From the NCBI GenBank assembly GCA_016190945.1, contig JACPPO010000146.1:1-51435 (forward strand): a DNA stretch of 51,435 bases. Reading direction: 5' to 3'. This document shows positions 50,245 through 51,435 of this stretch, in pieces. A program made the translations under genes and the position numbers. The notes below the pieces were generated by a model that was given only the letters and a program-made list of their open reading frames with translations, did no database searches and had not been told where the DNA came from. How positions within the stretch are numbered: the stretch's first letter is position 1; every line of letters starts with the position of its first letter. The DNA comes from Acidobacteriota bacterium (GTDB lineage: Bacteria > Acidobacteriota > Vicinamibacteria > Vicinamibacterales > UBA2999).

Positions 50245-50312
50245 GCCCCCAAATCCCAATGACCAAGTCCCAACGTGGGTTCGGGTCTTAGGATTTGGAT
50301 CTTGGGATTTGA
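50245..50312. repeat. Heptad CCCAAAT inverted repeat between DAHP synthase and tyrA
   Basis: Left arm CCCAAAT CCCAATG, then ACCAAGT, CCCAACG; right arm units TAGGATT, TGGATCT, TGGGATT. Both arms keep a strict 7-bp period and are complementary around GTGGGTTCGGG. Confidence 0.7.
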
Positions 50313-50314
50313 CG

Positions 50315-51181
50315 ATGTCCCCACCGGATTCTCCCGTTTTCCCAAGGGTCGCGATTGTCGGTCTTGGGCTGATCGGCGGGTCGATTGCTTTTGGCGCCCG
50401 CCGCGCGTGGCCTTCGACGCATGTGGTCGCGATCGATCGGGAACCGGTCGTTCGCGCGGCGCTCTCGCGCCGCGCCATCGACGCCGCGGCGGACGACCTG
50501 GCCTCCGTCGCCGACGCCGATCTGATTGTGCTGGCCGCACCCGTGCGCCAGAACATTGCCCTTCTCCGGCGCGTTGCCGCCTATGCCTCCACCTCAGCGG
50601 TGATCACGGATGTCGGCGGTACCAAGCGAGCGATTGTCGCCGCAGCGGCGGCGCTCTCCGAACGGGTCACCTTTGTTGGCGGCCATCCGATTGGCGGCGG
50701 CGCGCGCGGCGGGTTCGAATTTGCCACGGCAAGCCTGTTCGCGCGCCGGCCCTGGATCTTCACGCCCCACAACGCAGCAGGTTCCAACGCTATACGCCGC
50801 TTGTCCGCTTTCGTCACCGGCCTTGGCGCCCAGCCGGCGACGATGGACGCGGCCGAGCACGACCGGTTGATGGCGCTGATCAGCCACCTCCCACAACTGA
50901 CGGCCACCGCGCTGATGGAGGTGGTCGGTGGGGCGGCAACCGCCGGCGGATTGCGAATGGCGGGTCAGGGACTGGTTGACACTACTCGCCTCGCGTCCAG
51001 TCCCGCCGACGTCTGGCGGGACGTCTGCGTCACCAACGCGGACGAGATCGGCAACGCGCTCGACCTGCTGATCGAGCGGCTGTCGGAGATGCGGAGCGAC
51101 CTGCGGCGCGCCGAGATCATCGACTCTGTTTTTGACGACGCCGCGCGCTGGCGCGCGCAGCTCATGAAGGGGAGGGATTAG
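50315..51181 (+). CDS. tyrA: Prephenate dehydrogenase
   Basis: Oxidises prephenate to 4-hydroxyphenylpyruvate for Tyr. NAD-binding VAIVGLGLIGGSIAFGARR at the N-terminus, substrate loop VGGHPIGGGARGGFEFA, and the helical LISHLPQLTATALMEVV region are visible. 288 residues from ATG 50315; the longer frame runs back into a heptad repeat. There is no ACT domain. Last gene of the operon; no pheA (prephenate dehydratase) is in view. Confidence 0.9.
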   Translation: MSPPDSPVFPRVAIVGLGLIGGSIAFGARRAWPSTHVVAIDREPVVRAALSRRAIDAAADDLASVADADLIVLAAPVRQNIALLRRVAAYASTSAVITDVGGTKRAIVAAAAALSERVTFVGGHPIGGGARGGFEFATASLFARRPWIFTPHNAAGSNAIRRLSAFVTGLGAQPATMDAAEHDRLMALISHLPQLTATALMEVVGGAATAGGLRMAGQGLVDTTRLASSPADVWRDVCVTNADEIGNALDLLIERLSEMRSDLRRAEIIDSVFDDAARWRAQLMKGRD

Positions 51182-51186
51182 CTTCG

Positions 51187-51254
51187 CAGTACGACGGTGC
51201 GAGGTGCACTTGAGAAAGGTTTGACAGTGGCGTAGCCCCACCTTCCTTCGCACG
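51187..51254. repeat. Heptad TCGCACY inverted repeat, copy 4
   Basis: TACGACGGTGCGAGGTGC on the left and CCACCTTCCTTCGCACG on the right, degenerate compared with copies 2 and 3. Follows tyrA and may end the operon transcript. Confidence 0.5.
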
Positions 51255-51358
51255 AACGGATTCTCCTCGGCCCGGACCCATCCGTCGACTTGAATGGCCA
51301 GCGTTCGCGGAATCGGCCACTTTACCCCGGTTGTTGCCGGCGTGAACGTGGCCGGCTG

Positions 51359-51390
51359 TTTGCGCCCGCGGCAGCGCGGGGATTGAAACG
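51359..51390. CRISPR. Single CRISPR-repeat-like sequence at the window edge
   Basis: A 32-bp stretch starting GTTTGCGCCCGCG and ending GGGGATTGAAAC. It has the short inner stem CCCGCG / CGCGGG and the ATTGAAAC 3' end found in many type I and III repeats. Only 45 bp remain to the window end, about one spacer length. The last bases (GTGGTC) resemble GTGGCC at 51349, which could be a second repeat starting. No cas gene is visible. Confidence 0.35.
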
Positions 51391-51435
51391 ATCGCCAGAA
51401 CGGCGCCTCAGTCTTGACGATCCCCAGAAGTGGTC

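Overview
The window is GC-rich bacterial DNA, dense with overlapping genes. It fits a Gram-negative, strictly chromosomal region of an Acidobacteriota-like organism, probably of the Vicinamibacteria type. That is an inference from the mix of genes: a TonB receptor, BamD, a CarD regulator, a SpoIVB-type (S55) exported protein, a PASTA protein, a large sigma-54 activator, a fused AroD-AroE, and many dispersed palindromic repeats. There is no phage, plasmid or intact insertion sequence.

Layout. 1-6.5 kb: end of a TonB-dependent receptor, an agmatine-to-putrescine pair (aguA, aguB) on the minus strand, then the threonine operon hom-thrB-thrC. 6.57-9.9 kb: a siroheme/sulfite reductase operon (sirC, cobA, sir) preceded by a cysteine-rich 30-codon leader peptide and a complete attenuator. 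10-12.7 kb: an ATP-grasp ligase, an exported methyltransferase and carD. 12.75-14.06 kb: a gene graveyard around tRNA-Val(CAC), with a frameshifted group II intron reverse transcriptase fragment, a uracil phosphoribosyltransferase tail and a deleted amidohydrolase. 14-17.4 kb: hpt, an RpiB-like protein with DeoC, a small basic protein, an outer-membrane protein and tRNA-Gly(CCC). 17.4-29.2 kb: sugar nucleotide, lipid and envelope genes (phosphomannomutase, manC, pgsA, bamD, a sugar epimerase), then a tightly overlapped minus-strand run (thioesterase, rpe, PASTA protein, rsmB, fmt, def, aroC). 29.2-40.3 kb: a sigma-54 activator, two orphan peptide-transporter permeases and exported TPR, beta-propeller and S55 proteins.

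40.4-51.2 kb is one aromatic amino acid supra-operon: aroDE-trpE-trpG-trpD-trpC-trpF-trpB-trpA-aroQ-DAHP synthase-tyrA. It is preceded by a 30-codon leader peptide rich in Phe, Tyr and Trp, followed by a terminator and an alternative antiterminator pairing. The two leader peptides, one for cysteine and one for all three aromatic amino acids, are the most striking systems here: each matches the product of the operon it precedes. Within this operon, trpB has Gln where the PLP-binding Lys of tryptophan synthase beta normally sits.

A second theme is repeats. Several families of short palindromic or 7-bp-period inverted repeats sit between genes and often run into coding ends (aguA, aroC, trpB, trpA, and a linker in aroDE). 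The right edge of the window carries one sequence that looks like a CRISPR repeat, but only one copy is visible.
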